A stretch of DNA of 20,568 nucleotides. It comes from Acrasis kona (taxonomy: Eukaryota > Heterolobosea > Eutetramitea > Acrasida > Acrasidae). The stretch is from assembly GCA_026419775.2 (NCBI GenBank), contig JAOPGA020000234.1, positions 1 through 20,568 on the forward strand, given 5' to 3'. A program made the position numbers and the translations under genes. This document shows positions 18,901-20,568 of the stretch, piece after piece; position 1 is the stretch's first letter; each line of letters begins with the position of its first letter. The notes under the pieces were generated by a model. That model saw nothing but the letters and a program-made list of their open reading frames with translations, ran no database searches and had not been told where the DNA came from.

Positions 18901-19401
18901 TTGGGATATTGTCCGTCGCCAAGAACACCTGAGCAGCAAGTAGCATTTGACAATGGTGATATTAATACATCAGGTTTTATTCCAGTGAGGTCTAGAGGGC
19001 TATTGAATTCTGGATGCAAATTTAGAAAGGATCCTTCTCCGTTCTTTATAGAGTATTATGCTGCTCGTACTAGAAACTTGGAATATTCTAACTCTGATCT
19101 TGATAAGATTTTGATGAGTGGAGCAGATGAAGCTGATAGTGCAAAGAAAAAAGATGCGACGATTGTTGGTCTTAGTGTAAGTATTGTGGATGAAGATAAC
19201 GATAAAATACTACTTGACCAAGCATCTACTTTCGAAGAGTTAAAAATGATGGTTGAAGAAGAGATTGGTAGGGAGGTTATCAAGTTTAAAGTACATATAC
19301 TAAATGATAAATTTTTCATCAAGAATGAACGAACATTCAATACAGTATTAAAGAAAGTGGGGCAAGAAATAATAAATGTGGAAGCGGTGTTTGCAGACTG
19401 A
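9939..19401 (+). CDS. Giant DUF6606/DUF3638/DUF3645 protein, two exons (9939-10427, 10468-19401), SF2/SecA-like ATPase core
   Basis: Joining 9939-10427 to 10468-19401 gives 3,140 residues, the usual size of this eukaryotic family. The N-terminus matches DUF6606 (YINTVFRPRN at the start, IPIYIRAQNAGILLTLL near residue 70), and spliced exon 2 adds SWLIIKVALQTAYIRKY, a family hallmark. A Cys/His segment (SPYACIKC) precedes the conserved HEWPLPGD. Near residue 1930 the DUF3638 region begins. It contains a Walker A-like MGEGKTS (2013-2019) and a Walker B-like DESDE (2141-2145). DUF3645 follows (RMAIPFRAKDVASERTEFGH, from about 2316), then LDDAHCRGIDLKFP (2584-2597) and VQGCMRMRGLGHG (2616-2628). 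A DEEQEREL acidic helix and a unique C-terminus close the protein. The biochemical role is not established to my knowledge; some databases label relatives as ubiquitin hydrolase-like. The base N at 17799 falls in a GGN codon, so Gly2607 is certain. AATAAA lies six bases after the stop. Confidence 0.95.
10428..10467 (+). other. 40-nt spliceosomal intron in the giant gene
   Basis: GTAAGT donor at 10428, a perfect TACTAAC branch site at 10450-10456 and a TAG acceptor at 10465-10467. Unspliced reading stops at 10443-10445, and removing 40 nt restores the frame (phase 0, codon 163/164), fusing the DUF6606 start to the hallmark segment RRHPSWLIIKVALQTAYIRK. The branch-to-acceptor distance is only 11 bases. 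Confidence 0.93.
17799..17799 (+). other. Ambiguous base (N), harmless to the protein
   Basis: The codon is GGN (17797-17799), which is glycine for any base, matching the TLGKGITKD context. It marks an unresolved consensus or polymorphic position. Confidence 0.98.
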
Positions 19402-19675
19402 TTTTTAATAAAATGATATAATATAATCTCACTTTTTAGATTATTTAAAATTTGACGAGATTGATAGACCTTCTTCGACTTGTTTCACCTCCACACGAAA
19501 CAATGAGCAGGGCACTTGTTCTTGAATACTAACACTAAGCTAACACTAAAACTAGAATTGTCCAGCACAAAGACTGATTTGACCACGGTATAATCATCAA
19601 CTCCGTGACACCTCTAATATACTAACTTGTACTTTTATCAAAGGTAAGATTAATAGAATCCGTCTACAGAGGATA
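19402..19675 (+). other. Intergenic/5' region before the small basic gene, with AATAAA and TACTAAC motifs
   Basis: AATAAA (19407-19412) six bases after the giant-gene stop is a likely polyadenylation signal. Two TACTAAC sequences, around 19528-19534 and 19620-19626, match the branch site proven in the giant gene. The second is followed 17 bases later by AAAG at 19640-19643 and preceded by a possible GTATAA donor at 19588, so a 56-nt 5'-UTR intron is possible. I see no coding exon here. Confidence 0.4.
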
Positions 19676-19966
19676 ATGACGAAGGCTTCAAGTCTTCTGC
19701 TTTCGATTACAAACGCGTCGTTCAAGCCCGGTCTGAAGCCGCAGTATAGAATAAAGAAGGCAAGAGGAGGCTTTGTTAAACCTGAAACCGATGGAGTACC
19801 GTTATCTAGACAGTCCGCCCAATTACTGCCGAAACAAGTGCAGCGGCGTGCTTGTTACGAGAGCCATGCGACGCCGTCACAAAAGCCAACCTTTATACCA
19901 AAAGTACAAGTCAATTTTGCCAAGATCAATGAGGTAGAAAAAATAAATGTCACAAAATTTAATTAA
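19676..19966 (+). CDS. Small basic protein of unknown function (96 aa)
   Basis: ATG 19676 to TAA 19964-19966. The first 36 residues have no acidic residue and several Lys/Arg (MTKASSLLLSITNASFKPGL then YRIKKARGGFVK), which is compatible with a mitochondrial targeting presequence. The rest is basic and Gln/Pro-containing, with no recognisable domain and no membrane segment. An AATAAA at 20065-20070 could end the transcript. I do not recognise a family; the ATG start, composition and position give moderate support, but a chance frame of this size is possible. Confidence 0.4.
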   Translation: MTKASSLLLSITNASFKPGLKPQYRIKKARGGFVKPETDGVPLSRQSAQLLPKQVQRRACYESHATPSQKPTFIPKVQVNFAKINEVEKINVTKFN

Positions 19967-20092
19967 ATGTGAACTTGCACTTTGATTCTCATCTAACACT
20001 ACTATAGGTATAATGTACTTGTATAATAGAGGTATTCCCAACAAACTCATTTTTGATGATCATGAATAAATTCCGATGAAATGTGATCATGA
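19967..20092. other. Spacer with candidate AATAAA and duplicated TGATCATGAA
   Basis: AATAAA at 20065-20070 may serve the upstream small gene. TGATCATGAA occurs twice within about 30 bases (around 20058 and 20084) and includes the palindrome TGATCA. TCTAACACTACTATAG near 19992-20007 resembles a branch site and acceptor, but no partner exon is apparent. Confidence 0.35.
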
Positions 20093-20440
20093 ACATCTCG
20101 GTATGAGGCACACATTATTCGAAAGAGACTTTCACAGATTGTGACAGTGCAAAGCAACGGTTGGAGGAATATTCAATTGGACGGTGGATATGCTTTCACA
20201 AAGTGCGCCCATTCAATCGCAATACCTCAGAGTAGACAGCTAACAGGTCCAATCATGGCTCGATTTTAGTGGGACTTCACGGAGCTAACAGACACAAACG
20301 GAAAGAACATTTTAACGGACCAAAAAGCCAGGATCCTTTGGAACGACACACTAGATGTTGCACTTGTCACAACTCCTGTAGTGGTGCCAGGCCCTGGTTT
20401 TCAAGCAACATATACATATACAGTTGTTTATTTACATTAA
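20093..20440 (+). pseudogene. Coding-like frame interrupted by one TAG, unknown identity
   Basis: One frame is open for 58 codons (20093-20266), hits TAG at 20267-20269, and is open again for 56 codons to TAA 20438-20440. The translation looks protein-like on both sides (IQLDGGYAFTKCAHS, then DTNGKNILTDQKARILWN and VVVPGPGFQATYTYTVVYLH, a beta-strand-like alternation). It could be a broken gene, or a last exon beginning at 20270 after an intron that ends in TTTTAG, with a CTAAC branch at 20240-20244 and a GTATGA donor at 20101. I cannot name a family, and chance is possible at this length. Confidence 0.3.
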
Positions 20441-20568
20441 TTTATAAGCATACAAATCGATACATCATTTACAATCCAATCATTTTCCACATTCTAGACT
20501 TTGAGATACCGTGATATGTTTGTGTTGTTGTAAGCCGGTTTCTTTTAGATTGATTCCTCACCACCTCC
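20441..20568. other. AT-rich tail of the window, nothing identified
   Basis: No gene, RNA or repeat can be supported here. Confidence 0.5.

Noticed and set aside
19644-19669. GTAAGA...CTACAG as a 26-nt intron just before the ATG at 19676
   Set aside because: It is shorter than plausible for splicing and has no branch site; the upstream GTATAA-TACTAAC-AAAG combination fits better.
20269-20514. 81-codon frame beginning with GTG
   Set aside because: It has no ATG start, an odd Cys/His/Tyr-rich composition, and an alternative phase in the same DNA looks more protein-like.
1-20568. tRNA, rRNA, CRISPR array or bacterial operon signals
   Set aside because: I found no tRNA-like GGTTCGAATCC arm with matching acceptor stem, no rRNA core sequences and no regularly spaced direct repeats with unique spacers; the 19-bp array at 1187 has degenerate short spacers and is not CRISPR.

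Overview
The window looks like an AT-rich, gene-dense, intron-poor stretch of a nuclear genome from a unicellular eukaryote. It carries eukaryote-only proteins (a CIA2/MIP18 iron-sulfur targeting factor, a RAMA-domain chromatin protein, a roughly 3,000-residue DUF6606/DUF3638/DUF3645 protein). It uses the standard stop codons, has AATAAA-type signals at 3' ends, and contains a clear 40-nt GT-AG spliceosomal intron with a perfect TACTAAC branch site. A free-living protist such as a heterolobosean amoeba (Naegleria/Acrasis type) is my best guess, but the sequence alone does not prove it.

Layout. 1-912 (+): 3' part of an acidic protein of unknown function. 913-1611: non-coding, with a degenerate 19-20 bp tandem array. 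1612-3147 (+): 12-TM major facilitator transporter. 3358-6213 (-): 951-residue acidic/basic-tailed protein with C-terminal ankyrin-like repeats. 6214-7324: gene-poor island holding a decayed DDE transposase fragment (6593-7108) and a TAACTAAC-rich/palindromic stretch. 7325-8860 (+): a protein that appears to join a BOD1/Shg1-like helical region to a RAMA domain. 8862-9449 (-): CIA2, tail-to-tail with the previous gene, stop codons one base apart. 9620-9769 (-): 49-residue membrane microprotein resembling STMP1. 9939-19401 (+): giant two-exon gene, divergent from the microprotein. 19676-19966 (+): small basic protein of unknown function. 20093-20440 (+): coding-like stretch broken by one TAG.

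The genes are mostly unrelated housekeeping or lineage-specific genes packed closely; I see no operon-like logic. The most interesting items are: (i) the giant protein, in which I can read a full set of SecA/SF2-helicase-like motifs (GEGKT, DESDE, RGID, QxxxRxR) and whose true N-terminus is recovered only by splicing the 40-nt intron; (ii) the putative BOD1/Shg1-RAMA fusion, which would link a COMPASS-type module to a DNA-modification reader; (iii) the STMP1-like microprotein, easily missed because of its size; and (iv) the 19-20 bp tandem array upstream of the transporter.
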